Assembly (NCBI GenBank): GCA_008729055.1
Contig: SDUX01000001.1
Span: 310,001-374,000, forward strand
Length of the DNA stretch: 64,000 nucleotides
Reading direction: 5' to 3'
Origin: Pyropia haitanensis
Lineage: Eukaryota; Rhodophyta; Bangiophyceae; Bangiales; Bangiaceae
In this document: positions 31,623 through 43,543 of the stretch, piece by piece
Numbering within the stretch: the first letter of the stretch is position 1
Layout of the letters: the number at the start of each line of letters is the position of its first letter
Translations under genes and position numbers: made by a program
Notes under the pieces: generated by a model
Databases searched by the model: none
Told to the model about the DNA's origin: nothing
Seen by the model: only the letters and a program-made list of their open reading frames with translations

Positions 31623-33973
31623 CGGGCGGAAAATTTTTTGCCGCACCGGCCCGGGGGGCGGCGAGGTGCCGCTGCCGCCGCCGCCGTGCGCGGAAGCGGG
31701 GGGGGGGGGGGGGGGGGGAGCGGCCGGGAAACGGGAGAGAGCGGGGCGGGGGGAGTAGACGGGGAGATGATCTTGGCCCCGCCGCGACGGGTCGGTAGCG
31801 CGCGCCGCTGGCGGGTGCAAAGGGGGGAAGAGCGAGGGCCGGCCGGGGGTGGCGGAAGGGGCACTCGCCGCACAGGTGGGGGGAGTCCGGTAAACGACAC
31901 AGCACCCCGTTTCCAAAACCAGCGGGGTAAAAGAGGACATCATTTTGCGAGACATACCACCGTGGGGTTGTGTTCCGACACTATTTCCTCTCTTCATACG
32001 ATAAATTCCACTCCATCACCTGTGCCACACGCAGTCGCGGCTTGGTGTCCAGCATGTAGAGTCGCACGCGCAATAATTGGCACACCTGACTTGCTGAGAA
32101 TCGAGAATGCAGCGGTGCAGCGGGCGCTAACCCGTCTCTCCCCACCTCGTGTCGTCCCGGTGCCAGCAGACCGCCCCGACTGCTCTTCCCTCCTGCCCTT
32201 GCCATCCTGCCCTCCCCCCTCCCAGCCCCTCTCGTGCGCTTCTCCACTCCCTCTCCCGTGCCTGCTCGCCATAGGCTCTGTCCCCCCACTCCCCCTCTTC
32301 TACTTCAACCCCCCCTCTGCTTTGTGTGTTGCACTGTCCACCCTGCCTGGACGCGTGTGGCGGGTTCGAAGGCGGCGGTGCAGGACGTGGGCCGTTCGCT
32401 TGGCGACGCCACTCTTGGCCGCAAGTTGGGGTGGGACGGAGGGGGAGCGGGAGAGGGGATTGAGGCGGGATGGGGGAAGGGCCAGGAGGGAAGGTGCAGG
32501 GAGGGGCGAGGGGTACTATCCTCTCGTGGCTCACCACCGCCGGTATCTCTGCCGCCGTCGTGGCCTTTGTCTCCGCCTCTGTGTCCGTCGCCGCGGCTTC
32601 CACCACCGCCGCGAGCCCACTCCGCGTCTCTGTGGAGAGCGGCTCCCCGTGTGGGGACGCCTGCGGACACCCGACGCGGCCATGACGCTGACGCCTACTC
32701 CGCCGGCGATGCGGGGTGTGCTGACTTGCTCATGCTGCGAGCATCCTCTGTGCTGAGATGCTGTGATGCCACTGACTGACCTTGTCCGTCCCTCTTACGT
32801 CGCTTGCAGATGTGCTCGCACCATCTTGGTCTGGCTGCTGTTGGCACCTTGCCGTGTTCGTCTTCTACTTTCTTATCAAGTTGCACCAGAAGTGCTTGGC
32901 GGTAGGGGAGGGTAGGGAGATACTGCAGATAGGAAATAAAACACATCTTGCAAGAAAAAATCCATAAAAGACGTTTGCCACACAGGATCAAAAATACACT
33001 TTCATGCATGTACCCGCATTGTCCACGTTATTGTTCGTGCATAGTCGCGACTACCCACTCAAGATATGTGCTCAGCTGTACATTGTTGATCATAAACGTG
33101 TGTGCTGAAAAAGTGCGCATTCTACCAAGGAATATAAACTTGAGTGATATGTATTTGTCTACCCCTTTGGGTAAACTTTTGGGGCGCTGTGGACTGCGCC
33201 GCGCGGGCGCTGCACGGGAGAAGCGGGCGGGGTGGGGGGGCGGCCGCGGCAGCCGGGGGCGCCCCAACGTGGCCCGCCGCGGCGGCGGTGGGGGGGGGCG
33301 GCGCCCCCGCCGAGGCGTGGGGGGCGCCCGCAGTCGCCAGCGGGGCTCTCGCCTGCATGAGCTGACGCGGCCGCGGCTCGCGGCCGCGGCCGCGGCCCCG
33401 CCGGCGGGGATGGACGCGCGGCGGGGCGCCGCGCGGGGCGGCCGCAGGACGGCAGCTGCCGCCGCGGCGCGTGGGAGGGTGTCAAGCGTCGTCGGGTCGA
33501 GGCGGTGCGCCTCGGATCGGGGCGCGGCGTGTCGGTAGGAATTCTTGAAGTTAATTACAACAGGCGAGTCCATAAGTGCTGCACAATGGTCATTCATTCG
33601 GAAGGCAACCTGAATTGGGGCGAGTCTCGATGTAGTTGTCCGCGTGCGGGAGCGCCCACCCCTACAGCCACGTCGCATCACGGCGTGGCCAACCCCACCA
33701 CGGTGCTGACGCGGTCGCCTTCCCGCCGAGACGACGTCCCCTCCTCGCCACCCTCCCCAAACCGTGTCGCCCCCCGTTCTTCCTCCCCGCGCAGTGTCGC
33801 CCCCCGTTCTCCCTCCCCGCGCTGTTTCGTCGCCTCCCCCTTTCCCCTTGATTGTTTTATTTCTTTTACCTCTGGCTGTCCCATCCGGCGCCTCGACCGC
33901 ACTCCCCCCCCAACGCCCGCTGCGTTGCCACGCCGCCAACACCCAGCCGGACGGCTGCCGCCGCGGACCAACC
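30535..33973. other. intergenic region, GC-rich then AT-richer
   Basis: 30535-31900 is low-complexity GC with many G and C runs. 31900-33180 is AT-richer and featureless apart from an AATAAA at about 32935. 33180-33540 is a GC island flanked by AT-richer DNA. 33540-33973 is the 5' flank of the GPALPP gene. A minus-strand frame around 31760-31997 is open but motif-free. No confident gene. Confidence 0.45.
33764..33823. repeat. 30-bp direct tandem repeat, two copies
   Basis: Two adjacent copies (33764-33793 and 33794-33823) beginning GTGTCGCCCCCCGTTCT, differing at few bases, about 150 bases before the GPALPP start codon. Confidence 0.85.
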
Positions 33974-35304
33974 ATGGGGCCGCCGCCGCCGCCTCTGCCG
34001 CCGTCTGGCGGCGCTTCCTCCTCCCCTCCGCCCGCCCCTTCCATCGGCCCGACGCGTCCGTCCCACCTACGGCGGCCGTCGGGTCCGCCTGCGGCTGCGT
34101 CGGCGGCCACGCCCGTTGGCCCGGCGCGCCCTTCCCACCTGCGCCGTCCTGCGGGTCCGCCTGTAGAGGCGCCGGCGGAAACCCCCGTTGGCCCTGCGCG
34201 GTCGCCGCACCTGCGGCGGCCACGGGCGGCGGCGGGCGCCCCCGCCGGCCCGCCCGTGGGTCCACCAAGGCCGCCGGCCGCGTCTACGAGCGCCGCTACC
34301 GCCGCCGACGCCCTCGTCGGTGCGCGCGGCGGGCCGGTCATTGGGCCCGCTCGACCCCCGCGGCGGGACGCGCCACCGCGGCCGCCCGCCGCTGTCACGG
34401 AGCCGCGCATTGGCCCCCCTCGGCCACCCCGACCGGCGGTGGCGGCGGCGGTGGCGGGGACGGGCGGCGGCGGCGACGGCGGCGACGGCGACGGCGGCGC
34501 CCCCCCCGCTGACGCCGCCGCGGCGGCGGCGGCGGCCAAGCGCGCCGCCTGGGCCCGCGTCCGTGCCGCAGAGGCGGCCGCCACGGCCACGGCGGCGGCC
34601 GCGACCACCGCGGCGGCGGCCTCCGCGGCGGCTGCCCCCGCCGCGGGGCGAGACGAGTGGATGACGCTCCCCCCCGACGCGCCGTCCACGCTCGGCGGTG
34701 GCGACACGCTCGCCGCGCTGGCGGTGCTCGCCCGGCCGCGCGGCTTTTCGCTGCGCGAGGGGGGTGCGGCCGGCGCTGGCAGCGCCGCCGCCGACCCGGC
34801 GGGCCGGGCAGCCTGGACCGACACGCCCGCGGCTAAGCGGGCGCGCCTGGAAGCAGAGGCGGCCGCCGGCGGTGGGCTGCGTGTGGGGAAGGCGGTGGGG
34901 GGCGGGGCCACCGGCGGCGGCGCCGTCGCCGCCGCGGCTGCCGAGGCGGCCCGCACCGCCGCGGCGCGTGCCGAGGCGGCCGCCCGCGACGCGGGCCTCG
35001 ACGCCCAGACGGCGGCGTACAACTCGGCGACACGCGGGGAGCGGAGCCTCCTCGACGTGCACCGCGACGGCAGCGCCGGCGGCGGGCGCAGCGGCAAGCG
35101 GCCCCGCCGGGGGGCCCCCGCCCGCGGTTCCGACGCGGCGGGGGCGGGAGCGGGTGGGGGGGGGGAGTGCCGCCGCTCGGCACCTGGGACAGGGAGCGGG
35201 ACCTATCTGCCAACCACAAGGCCAAAACGGCCGAGGCGTTTCTGGGTCAGGTCGGCAGCCTGGGCAGCCGCTTTGGCCACTCGACAGAACGCAAGTACAT
35301 GTGA
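33974..35304 (+). CDS. GPALPP-motif / DUF3752 protein (GPALPP1-like), frame broken at a G run
   Basis: Conserved eukaryotic nuclear protein of unclear role. The N-terminal half is disordered with repeated GPALPP-like motifs (IGPTRPSHLRRP, VGPARPSHLRRP, VGPARSPHLRRP, VIGPARPP, IGPPRPP). The DUF3752 domain follows: RDEWMTLPPDAP, LARPRGFSLR, WTDTPAAKRARLEAEA, TAAYNSATRGERSLLDVH. The expected end TWDRERDLSANHKAKTAEAF then GSRFGHSTERKYM, with stop TGA at 35302-35304, is in the next frame. The switch lies at a 10-base G run (35156-35165). One added base gives 444 codons. Unshifted, the frame would run on into motif-free residues. The start ATG at 33974 (context CAACC) places Gly-Pro right after Met. 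trpB follows 602 bases downstream on the same strand. Confidence 0.87.
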
Positions 35305-35808
35305 GGGGGGTGGGGGGCGACGTGCACACCGGGCGCAGTCACAGCGGCGGACGACAATGCTGAAAGAATGTTTTTGCGCTCACTTACTCCCTTGCCGTCC
35401 CAAACGCCCGTTCTCTCTGGCACGCCGCGCTGTTGCTGCAGCTGGTGCACAGATTGCAGCAGTAGCTGCCGCGCCCTGTGTTGCTTGCTCTCTGTTGCTC
35501 GGCTCGCTCAGCTCGGCGGTGCCGGCGCGATAGGACATGGTCGAGCACGGGAAGATGAATTGTGGATCCTCATGTCAAAAGCTCGAGGCCGAGTGCGAGT
35601 CGGTTCTGGAGACATCGGGACTGACAAGTCAATGTCACATCCCTGTCGTCGCCCAATCGATGGCCCCCGTCTGCTGCCAAATCTCCAAGTTGGCACACCG
35701 CGTGTCACACCTGGGCGTCGCCGTGGTTCTTCACTCAGCCGGGCCGCTCCACGTCGACCTCCTCGGGCCGACCCTCTCACCGTCCACTTTCCCACCTCCC
35801 CCCCCTTT
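35305..35808. other. intergenic spacer before the trpB inverted repeat
   Basis: Contains the GPALPP 3' flank and the unique upstream region of the left trpB copy. No gene or clear promoter box is visible. Confidence 0.5.
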
Positions 35809-35906
35809 ACGCCCTGCTTCCCCTCAACCCCACGCTCTTCCACGCCCGGCATCTGCCCGCCCAGTCGTTCCTTGGCCTGCGCCGTCGCCTTGCCCAACCG
35901 GCAGTC

Positions 35907-37415
35907 ATGGCGTCGCTCGGGTTTGTCGGCGCTGCCGCGGCCCCAGCGGCCGCCACGGCGGCGCTGCCGTCATCGCGGTCGTCGTTTGTCACGGTCGGTC
36001 GCCCCACTGGCCGCGCCACTGCCGCGGCTGGTGGTGCGCGCCGCGGGCGGGGGGCGACGATGATGACGCCCCCCCCCCCCGCCGCCGGCCCCGGGGCGGT
36101 GTCGGCCGCTGCGTCGCTCAAGCTGGACACGGACGAGGCGGCCGCGCTGACCGCGTCCGAGCCGCAAAACGTGGCCGACACCGTGTACGACGCGACGGTA
36201 CCTGACAGTCGGGGGCGGTACGGGCGGTTTGGCGGCCAGTACGTGCCCGAGACGCTGATGTTTGCGCTGGAGGAGCTGGAGGCCGGGTACGCGGCCGCGC
36301 GGGCGGACCCGACGTTCCACGAGGAGGTGGACGGGCTGCTGAAGGAGTTTGTGGGGCGGCCGACGCCGCTGTACTTTGCCGAGCGCCTCACGGCGCGGTA
36401 CGCGAGGCCGGACGGGAGCGGCCCGCGGATCTGGTTCAAGCGGGAGGACCTGAACCACACGGGCGCGCACAAGATCAACAACTCGGTGATGCAGGCGGTG
36501 CTGGCCAAGCGGCTGGGCAAAACGCGGATCATTGCCGAGACGGGGGCGGGGCAGCACGGGGTGGCGACCGCGACGGTGTGTGCGCGGTTTGGGCTCGAGT
36601 GCGAGGTGTACATGGGGGCGGCGGACATGGAGCGGCAGGCGCTAAACGTGTTTCGGATGCGGCTGCTGGGCGCGCGGGTGGTGCCGGTGACGGCGGGGGC
36701 GGGGACGCTGTCAAACGCGCTGTCCGAGGCGATCCGGGACTGGGTGACGCGGCCGGTGGAGACGCACTACATTGTCGGGTCGGTGGCGGGCCCGCACCCA
36801 TACCCGTACATTGTGCGGGAGGCACACGCGGTGATTGGGTCCGAGACGCGGGGGCAGGCGGCGACCAAGTGGGGCGGCGCGCCCGACATCCTGATTGCGT
36901 GCGTCGGCGGGGGGTCCAACGCGATTGGGCTGTTCCACGAGTTCAAGGCGGACGCGGGGGTGCGGCTGATTGGGGTGGAGGCGGCGGGCAAGGGGCTCGA
37001 CTCGGGGGAGCACGCGGCGACCATGAGCCGCGGGTCGCTCGGGGTGCTCCACGGCAGCATGTCGTACCAGCTGCAGGACGAGTGGGGTCAGCTGCAGGAG
37101 ACGCACTCGGTGTCGGCGGGCCTCGACTACCCGTCGGTGGGGCCCGAGCACTCGTTCATGAAGGACACGGGCCGGTGTGAGTACGTGTCGGTGACGGACG
37201 ACGAGGCGCTGGACGCGTTCAAGCTGTGCAGCCGGCTGGAGGGGATCATCCCGGCGCTGGAGACGGCGCACGCGCTGGCGCACCTGGAGAAGCTGTGCCC
37301 GGAGCTGGAGGGGAGCCCCAACATTGTGGTGAACCTGAGCGGGCGGGGGGACAAGGACGTGACGACGGTGATGAAGCTGTTCAAGGAGCGTGGCGACACG
37401 GACGTGGTGTTTTGA
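35907..37415 (+). CDS. trpB: tryptophan synthase beta chain, plastid-targeted, copy 1
   Basis: Pyridoxal-phosphate enzyme that condenses indole and serine to tryptophan. It is intronless, 502 residues. The first ~85 residues ([20 protein letters not shown], Ser/Arg/Ala-rich, with a Pro run) form a transit peptide. The mature enzyme begins near [19 protein letters not shown]. Key residues are present: PLP lysine 189 in [10 protein letters not shown], catalytic Glu211 in [11 protein letters not shown], phosphate-binding GGGSNAIG at 334-341, and the conserved ends HALAHLEKL and NLSGRGDKD. The length after the leader fits the family (about 400). Everything suggests a functional gene. It is one half of an inverted duplication. 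The region beyond 98 bases upstream differs from copy 2, so the two may be regulated differently. Confidence 0.98.
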   Translation: MASLGFVGAAAAPAAATAALPSSRSSFVTVGRPTGRATAAAGGARRGRGATMMTPPPPAAGPGAVSAAASLKLDTDEAAALTASEPQNVADTVYDATVPDSRGRYGRFGGQYVPETLMFALEELEAGYAAARADPTFHEEVDGLLKEFVGRPTPLYFAERLTARYARPDGSGPRIWFKREDLNHTGAHKINNSVMQAVLAKRLGKTRIIAETGAGQHGVATATVCARFGLECEVYMGAADMERQALNVFRMRLLGARVVPVTAGAGTLSNALSEAIRDWVTRPVETHYIVGSVAGPHPYPYIVREAHAVIGSETRGQAATKWGGAPDILIACVGGGSNAIGLFHEFKADAGVRLIGVEAAGKGLDSGEHAATMSRGSLGVLHGSMSYQLQDEWGQLQETHSVSAGLDYPSVGPEHSFMKDTGRCEYVSVTDDEALDAFKLCSRLEGIIPALETAHALAHLEKLCPELEGSPNIVVNLSGRGDKDVTTVMKLFKERGDTDVVF

Positions 37416-37540
37416 GTGGGCCGTGGTGTGTTTTGATGGGGACGTGGATTGTTGAGAGGGACGAGTAGGTGAGGTGGATGGGGAGGGGGGGAGAAAGTGA
37501 GGACGGTACAGTTGTGGTAGGTGGGGGAGGTGGAGGAAGG

Positions 37541-37650
37541 GACGGTGAGGTGGAGGAATGGACGGTGAGGTGCAGGACGGGACGGTGAGGTGCAGGACGG
37601 GACGGTGAGGTGCAGGACGGGACGGTGAGGTGCAGGACGGGACGGTGAGG
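37541..37650 (+). repeat. 20-bp minisatellite in the trpB 3' flank (left arm)
   Basis: Five full units of GACGGTGAGGTGCAGGACGG (the first variant) plus a partial one, starting at 37541, 37561, 37581, 37601 and 37621. Confidence 0.95.
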
Positions 37651-37730
37651 TAGGTGGGGTAGACTGGAAGGAGGTACGGGGGAGTGAGTGGCGAGACGGA
37701 CGCCCGTAGGGTTGTGGCGTGCGTCGCGGC

Positions 37731-39125
37731 AGGTTGGTGAGTGCCGTCGGTACAGCTAGTGCGGCGGGGCGCTTCTAGGCGATCGGCCGCCGTTGGCTCC
37801 GATGGCCTCCTGTTATGATATTGGACGAGTGGACCGTCTTTGCTTGCCGCACTGGTGTCTGTGCCTTGACCAGGCGCGGTGCCGCGCTAGCCCCGCGTAC
37901 AGCCATGCCACCCGGCCACCTCTTATTGTGACCGCACCGCTCAGTCCTTCCTGCGTTGGACCGCGCCGCTGCCAGCGCGTCTTCCTGGATGGCAGCCGCC
38001 ACTCGTAGCGAATTGCGATCCGTCGGACGTGGCGGCTGGGGGCGGGGCGCGCAGCGGTCGCAACGTGCGGGTGCTGCGGGCTGTCGCGCCGTCACACCTC
38101 CCTCAACTTCGGCCCTCGCACTAGAAACAGGCCTCCTCCGGGGCGCGCCTCATCGGTGGCCGCAGATGGCAAAGGGGCATCCCCCGCTCTGTCGTGCATC
38201 GGCACCAGGAGGGGTCGCGGCGGCGGACAGCAGAGCAGCTGCCAGTGTCCCGGCCAAGTGACGAAGCCAGGAGAGGTCGCCAGAATAGGCCGCTCGGCAG
38301 GGGGATGTTGGCCGCCCGCAGGACGGCGGCGGCCTCTTTGCCCTTTGCCAACTTGGTGGCGGCAGCCTGCGCGACGGTCGTAGTGGCAGCTGCGCGCCGT
38401 GTCGGCCATAGTGGCACAGCGGCTGCCCCCCACCGAGTCCGCAGCCGCCATGACCGACCGTGGTCGCCGCGACCACCCCGAACGAAAGCCGTACCCTTCC
38501 AGGTGGCCACCGGCGCTACCACCTCTGCCCAATCCCCACCGCCTCACCTACTGCGCGGGCACAGCGGTGGCGGCCGCCGAGGCGGGCGCGCTCAACGGGG
38601 GCGCCGGCGGCAGCGTCACGAGATGCGGCACCATACCCCGGCCGGACTACCTCACGCCAGGGGGTTCGTCGTGTAGGACGTGGGGAGAGGGAGGTGCGGA
38701 GAAGCGACGGCGGCGCGCGTGGCAGCGTCGCTCGCCTGTGGCAGTGGCGGTCGCCGTCGCCGTTGCCGTAGCCAATCTCGGGGGATGCTTGTCCGCGGCG
38801 GCGACCAGAGTGGCGGGGGGCACAACCGCAATGGCGACGACGCGACAGCAATCTACAAGCACCCCCACCGAGCCGCTACTAGTGTGGGCGACAGCCACAG
38901 CGCTCCGCTGGCGACAATCGGCTGGACACCGCATCCAGAGTAGTGCAGGACGGGTCGCGGCACTGTCGCGATCGCCCCAATGGCCGACACCGGTGAAGGG
39001 CGGGGCAACGCTGGCGGGGCGGAACAGCGCGCCGAAGTACCCGAGCAGTGACAATCTCTTCACACCGCCAGGACCACACAGCGACAAACATTCACTGTTC
39101 CTGGAACGGCAGCGAGCCACACTAC
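37731..39125. other. 1.4-kb unique spacer between the inverted trpB arms
   Basis: The arms' homology stops at both ends of this stretch. It contains ORFs on both strands but none with motifs, and no transposase or integrase signature. Confidence 0.6.
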
Positions 39126-39205
39126 GCCGCGACGCACGCCACAACCCTACGGGCGTCCGTCTCGCCACTCACTCCCCCGTACCTCCTTCCAGTCTACCCC
39201 ACCTA

Positions 39206-39315
39206 CCTCACCGTCCCGTCCTGCACCTCACCGTCCCGTCCTGCACCTCACCGTCCCGTCCTGCACCTCACCGTCCCGTCCTGCACCTCACCGTCCATTC
39301 CTCCACCTCACCGTC
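39206..39315 (-). repeat. 20-bp minisatellite in the trpB 3' flank (right arm)
   Basis: Mirror image of 37541-37650, with the same copy number and the same variant first unit. Confidence 0.95.
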
Positions 39316-39440
39316 CCTTCCTCCACCTCCCCCACCTACCACAACTGTACCGTCCTCACTTTCTCCCCCCCTCCCCATCCACCTCACCTACTCGTCCCTC
39401 TCAACAATCCACGTCCCCATCAAAACACACCACGGCCCAC

Positions 39441-40949
39441 TCAAAACACCACGTCCGTGTCGCCACGCTCCTTGAACAGCTTCATCACCGTCGTCACGTC
39501 CTTGTCCCCCCGCCCGCTCAGGTTCACCACAATGTTGGGGCTCCCCTCCAGCTCCGGGCACAGCTTCTCCAGGTGCGCCAGCGCGTGCGCCGTCTCCAGC
39601 GCCGGGATGATCCCCTCCAGCCGGCTGCACAGCTTGAACGCGTCCAGCGCCTCGTCGTCCGTCACCGACACGTACTCACACCGGCCCGTGTCCTTCATGA
39701 ACGAGTGCTCGGGCCCCACCGACGGGTAGTCGAGGCCCGCCGACACCGAGTGCGTCTCCTGCAGCTGACCCCACTCGTCCTGCAGCTGGTACGACATGCT
39801 GCCGTGGAGCACCCCGAGCGACCCGCGGCTCATGGTCGCCGCGTGCTCCCCCGAGTCGAGCCCCTTGCCCGCCGCCTCCACCCCAATCAGCCGCACCCCC
39901 GCGTCCGCCTTGAACTCGTGGAACAGCCCAATCGCGTTGGACCCCCCGCCGACGCACGCAATCAGGATGTCGGGCGCGCCGCCCCACTTGGTCGCCGCCT
40001 GCCCCCGCGTCTCGGACCCAATCACCGCGTGTGCCTCCCGCACAATGTACGGGTATGGGTGCGGGCCCGCCACCGACCCGACAATGTAGTGCGTCTCCAC
40101 CGGCCGCGTCACCCAGTCCCGGATCGCCTCGGACAGCGCGTTTGACAGCGTCCCCGCCCCCGCCGTCACCGGCACCACCCGCGCGCCCAGCAGCCGCATC
40201 CGAAACACGTTTAGCGCCTGCCGCTCCATGTCCGCCGCCCCCATGTACACCTCGCACTCGAGCCCAAACCGCGCACACACCGTCGCGGTCGCCACCCCGT
40301 GCTGCCCCGCCCCCGTCTCGGCAATGATCCGCGTTTTGCCCAGCCGCTTGGCCAGCACCGCCTGCATCACCGAGTTGTTGATCTTGTGCGCGCCCGTGTG
40401 GTTCAGGTCCTCCCGCTTGAACCAGATCCGCGGGCCGCTCCCGTCCGGCCTCGCGTACCGCGCCGTGAGGCGCTCGGCAAAGTACAGCGGCGTCGGCCGC
40501 CCCACAAACTCCTTCAGCAGCCCGTCCACCTCCTCGTGGAACGTCGGGTCCGCCCGCGCGGCCGCGTACCCGGCCTCCAGCTCCTCCAGCGCAAACATCA
40601 GCGTCTCGGGCACGTACTGGCCGCCAAACCGCCCGTACCGCCCCCGACTGTCAGGTACCGTCGCGTCGTATACGGTGTCGGCCACGTTTTGCGGCTCGGA
40701 CGCGGTCAGCGCGGCCGCCTCGTCCGTGTCCAGCTTGAGCGACGCAGCGGCCGACACCGCCCCGGGGCCGGCGGCGGGGGGGGGGGGCGTCATCATCGTC
40801 GCCCCCCGCCCGCGGCGCGCACCACCAGCCGCGGCAGTGGCGCGGCCAGTGGGGCGACCGACCGTGACAAACGACGACCGCGATGACGGCAGCGCCGCCG
40901 TGGCGGCCGCTGGGGCCGCGGCAGCGCCGACAAACCCGAGCGACGCCAT
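39441..40949 (-). CDS. trpB: tryptophan synthase beta chain, plastid-targeted, copy 2
   Basis: It encodes the same 502-residue protein as copy 1, on the opposite strand, tail to tail. The only difference I found inside the coding region is a silent change at 40671. All catalytic motifs of copy 1 are retained, including the PLP lysine, AETGAGQHG and GGGSNAIG. The frame stays open upstream of the ATG to 41138, but only about 98 bases of that are shared with copy 1, so the ATG at 40949 is the start. Its upstream region (41048 onward) is unrelated to that of copy 1. Either a very recent duplication, gene conversion, or an assembly fold-back would explain such identity. Confidence 0.95.
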   Translation of the reverse strand: MASLGFVGAAAAPAAATAALPSSRSSFVTVGRPTGRATAAAGGARRGRGATMMTPPPPAAGPGAVSAAASLKLDTDEAAALTASEPQNVADTVYDATVPDSRGRYGRFGGQYVPETLMFALEELEAGYAAARADPTFHEEVDGLLKEFVGRPTPLYFAERLTARYARPDGSGPRIWFKREDLNHTGAHKINNSVMQAVLAKRLGKTRIIAETGAGQHGVATATVCARFGLECEVYMGAADMERQALNVFRMRLLGARVVPVTAGAGTLSNALSEAIRDWVTRPVETHYIVGSVAGPHPYPYIVREAHAVIGSETRGQAATKWGGAPDILIACVGGGSNAIGLFHEFKADAGVRLIGVEAAGKGLDSGEHAATMSRGSLGVLHGSMSYQLQDEWGQLQETHSVSAGLDYPSVGPEHSFMKDTGRCEYVSVTDDEALDAFKLCSRLEGIIPALETAHALAHLEKLCPELEGSPNIVVNLSGRGDKDVTTVMKLFKERGDTDVVF

Positions 40950-41047
40950 GACTGCCGGTTGGGCAAGGCGACGGCGCAGGCCAAGGAACGACTGGGCGGG
41001 CAGATGCCGGGCGTGGAAGAGCGTGGCGTTGAGGGGAAGCAGGGCGT

Positions 41048-42270
41048 GAGGGGGGGCGGGAGTGGCGGGCGAAGGTGGTCTGTGTGGGACGTGCGCTCGT
41101 CCAGACGCTACGGGCGGACGCGTCGAGCGAGACCACACGAGTCACTGTGGAAGATGAGGCAAGAATGGAGAGCCGTGACTCGACGCTTCTCCAAAAGTAG
41201 TCCAGTTTTTGTATTTCTGTCTCGTGTCGACCAAAAAGCAAAGCCTTTCTGTCTGTGAGCCAATGGTCAACCCACAACTGGTGATCCAACCAATATTTGT
41301 GAGAGTGGGCGCGGCCAGTCACCGCTCAGTCACAAGAACAGTCGACTTAGCCAGAGCATGGGCAATTGTGTCGTCCTCAAGAAGAGACGTCACTCCCCCC
41401 CATGCAACCACGGTCGTTTCCCTCCCCCCCAACAGCCAATCCCCAACCTCCCCAGCGGCCGTGTCACCCCGTTAGCATCCCGTTTGCCCTCTTCCTCGAC
41501 CGTCTTGCTCTCCCTGACGACGGCCTTCCCTCGTACCCGACGGCCATTTCGCTGCCTTCTCTACTCTCATGAACGTCCTCGATTGTGGCGTTTGCGGTGA
41601 TTCCCGCATGGGTGAGCAGCAGAAGCGGCGTCGGGTTGGGGGATGTCGCGGCACTAAGGTGGCGTCACGTCGCCGTGGGCACACTCAACATGCTTGGGTT
41701 GGTTTGTCAACAGGGACCTGGCGTCTTCAGAACCGAGGGAGATGCAGCTCGTGTGTGAGCCGTGGTGCACATGGCTGTCCATCAACTGTAGCAGTTGGAT
41801 CTCGTGTGCTTCGACGGGGAAGCGGTTGGCCGGGCACTGTGCATTGTGGCGCAGGCGTCAGTCAGCTGCCGTCGATGAGTGAAGCACTTGGGGATGACGC
41901 AGCGCCTGACAAGTTTGATATTGTTATGCCCCCGGACGACGTCAGCTTCACGACGCTACGGTCCACCGGCATGTGATTTTACGACTTCACGAGGTACCTG
42001 CCTAAGCTAGCGTCAACCTCCAGCCGACAGACCATGATGTGTCGTCCGGGCAGGACCGGGAAGATGTTGATTTTGAGCGCGTTTGCTCTCTACCTCGATG
42101 AGCTGACCACCAGAGAGGAGTTCTTTTGCCTACTTTGATGGCACTGATGCGTGCCCGCTCTCCAGGCAATAGCCACTCCCTCATGGTGCATGTTCCGACA
42201 ACATGCTCTCGTTGGGCTTCATTCCGCGACGGACGGCGGAACCGCCGCCCCGTCTGCCGGTGTCGCGGTC
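41048..42270. other. intergenic region between trpB copy 2 and the amidohydrolase
   Basis: Presumed shared upstream region of two divergent genes. Moderate GC; short ORFs only. No gene recognised. Confidence 0.5.
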
Positions 42271-43543
42271 ATGGTCGTCGCCGCCGCGATGGCCGCCGCG
42301 AAGGGCTGCCGCGGCGCCGCGGCCGCGGTGGCCCACGCGGAGCCAGTCTACACCCGCGCGCCGCTGCCGCGGACTGCCGTCGTGAACGCGGCGGACCGGG
42401 TGGCCACGCGGGCGGTTACCACCTACACGTCGCTGTGGCGGGTGAGGTGGGTGCAGGGCGCCAAGGCGGCGGACAAGACGGTGGCGGCTGCGGAGGCGCG
42501 CGCGGCCGTCCGCCGGGCTATCGGCGGCGGCGGCAGGGACGACATTGGCGTGTCCAACACCTCGTCTGACGGCGGGGGGGTGCTCTCCCCGTCGCCCCCT
42601 CTTGCCCCTCTACTCTTTTGTCCAGGAAGTCTCACCACCACACCTTCCCTCCTCCGCCGCCCCTCCTCCCCCCCGTCCTTGGCTTTTCCTGCTCCGGGTC
42701 TGCAGCGTGCCGCCCCACCCCCGGCGCATCGACTCGCACGTCCACATCTGGCATCCCCCCACGTCGACCGCCTTCCCGCCGGCCCCCGACCGCCCGTCCC
42801 CCCCCGCCACCCCCACTGGCACGCCTGCGGACCTCGCCGCGGTCCTGTCGTCAGCTGGCGTCGCTGGCGCGGTCATCGTCCAGTCCATCAACGACGGCAT
42901 TGACCACTCCGCCGTCACCGCGGCGGTCGTGGCGGCGCCGCTGGGCGTGGCCCTCACGTGCGTCGCGCTCGCCGCCACGCCGGTCGGTCCTGCCGCCGCG
43001 GCCGCGGCGGTGCGCGCTGCCATCACCGTCGCCGCGGGGGGCCCCCCGCTGGTCGGGGTGCGGCTCAATCCGGCGCTCCTGTCGGCGGTGGAGACGCTCG
43101 CGGGCCCCTCCACGGCGGCGGTGGTGGCGACTGCCGGCAGCATGGGCGTGCCCGTCAACATCTTTTGCCGCCCCCCGGACACGGATGGCGTCGCGGCGCT
43201 CGCGGCGGGCCACCCGTCGGTGGGGCTGTGGGTGGACCACTGGGGGTTTCGCCGGCCGGTGGAGAGGGGCGGCGAGTGGGGCGTGTTCCACACCCGTCGT
43301 CGCCGCGGCGCGGGCTCACCTTGGTGGCGACGGCGGCGGCCCGGCAGCGACAGCGGTGGTGGTGGCGGCGGCATCGGTGGCGGCGGCGGCGACGGCCCCG
43401 CTGGGGTTGTCGGCGCCGGCCGTCTCGTCGTCGTTGATCCCCCCCCGCGCCCTGCCGCCGGTGTCGGTGCCCCCCCCATCGACGCGGACGGGTGCGGGAA
43501 GGCGGCTACCGAGGGATCCTCCGAGCGCAAACGGTATGGATGA
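42271..43543 (+). CDS. amidohydrolase-2 family (COG3618-like) metal hydrolase, apparently C-terminally truncated
   Basis: TIM-barrel hydrolase of the 2-pyrone-4,6-dicarboxylate lactonase/amidohydrolase-2 group. The metal motif RRIDSHVHIWHP opens the domain, followed by PADLAAVLSSAGVAGAVIVQ, PPLVGVRLNPALL, MGVPVNIFCRPPD and VGLWVDHWGF. The domain lies in an exon starting at 42706 after a clean acceptor (GGTCTGCAG). No ATG precedes it in that exon, so I join it to an upstream exon 42271-42446 (donor GTGGGT), which keeps phase and gives 337 codons. Similarity ends at about 43270. The last third of the barrel, including the expected late Asp in a GSDFP-type motif, is missing, and the remaining codons to 43543 are low-complexity and antisense to the zinc-finger gene. 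Truncation, pseudogene or a long intron are possible. Confidence 0.65.

Larger units (their letters stand above)
35809..37730 (+). repeat. left arm of ~1.92-kb inverted repeat (trpB unit)
   Basis: Pairs with 39126-41047 around an axis at 38428 (coordinates sum to 76856). The arm starts about 98 bases before the trpB ATG and ends about 315 bases after its stop. Comparing the arms I found two mismatches: 35829 versus 41027 (5' flank) and 36185 versus 40671 (silent, GTG/GTA). Confidence 0.93.
39126..41047 (-). repeat. right arm of ~1.92-kb inverted repeat (trpB unit)
   Basis: Reverse-complement partner of 35809-37730, including the same number of 20-bp minisatellite units and the same 10-base C run in the transit-peptide region. 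Confidence 0.93.

Noticed and set aside
35807..36628. 273-codon minus-strand ORF over the trpB leader (mirrored at 40228-41049)
   Set aside because: Exact antisense of TrpB; present twice only because the locus is duplicated.
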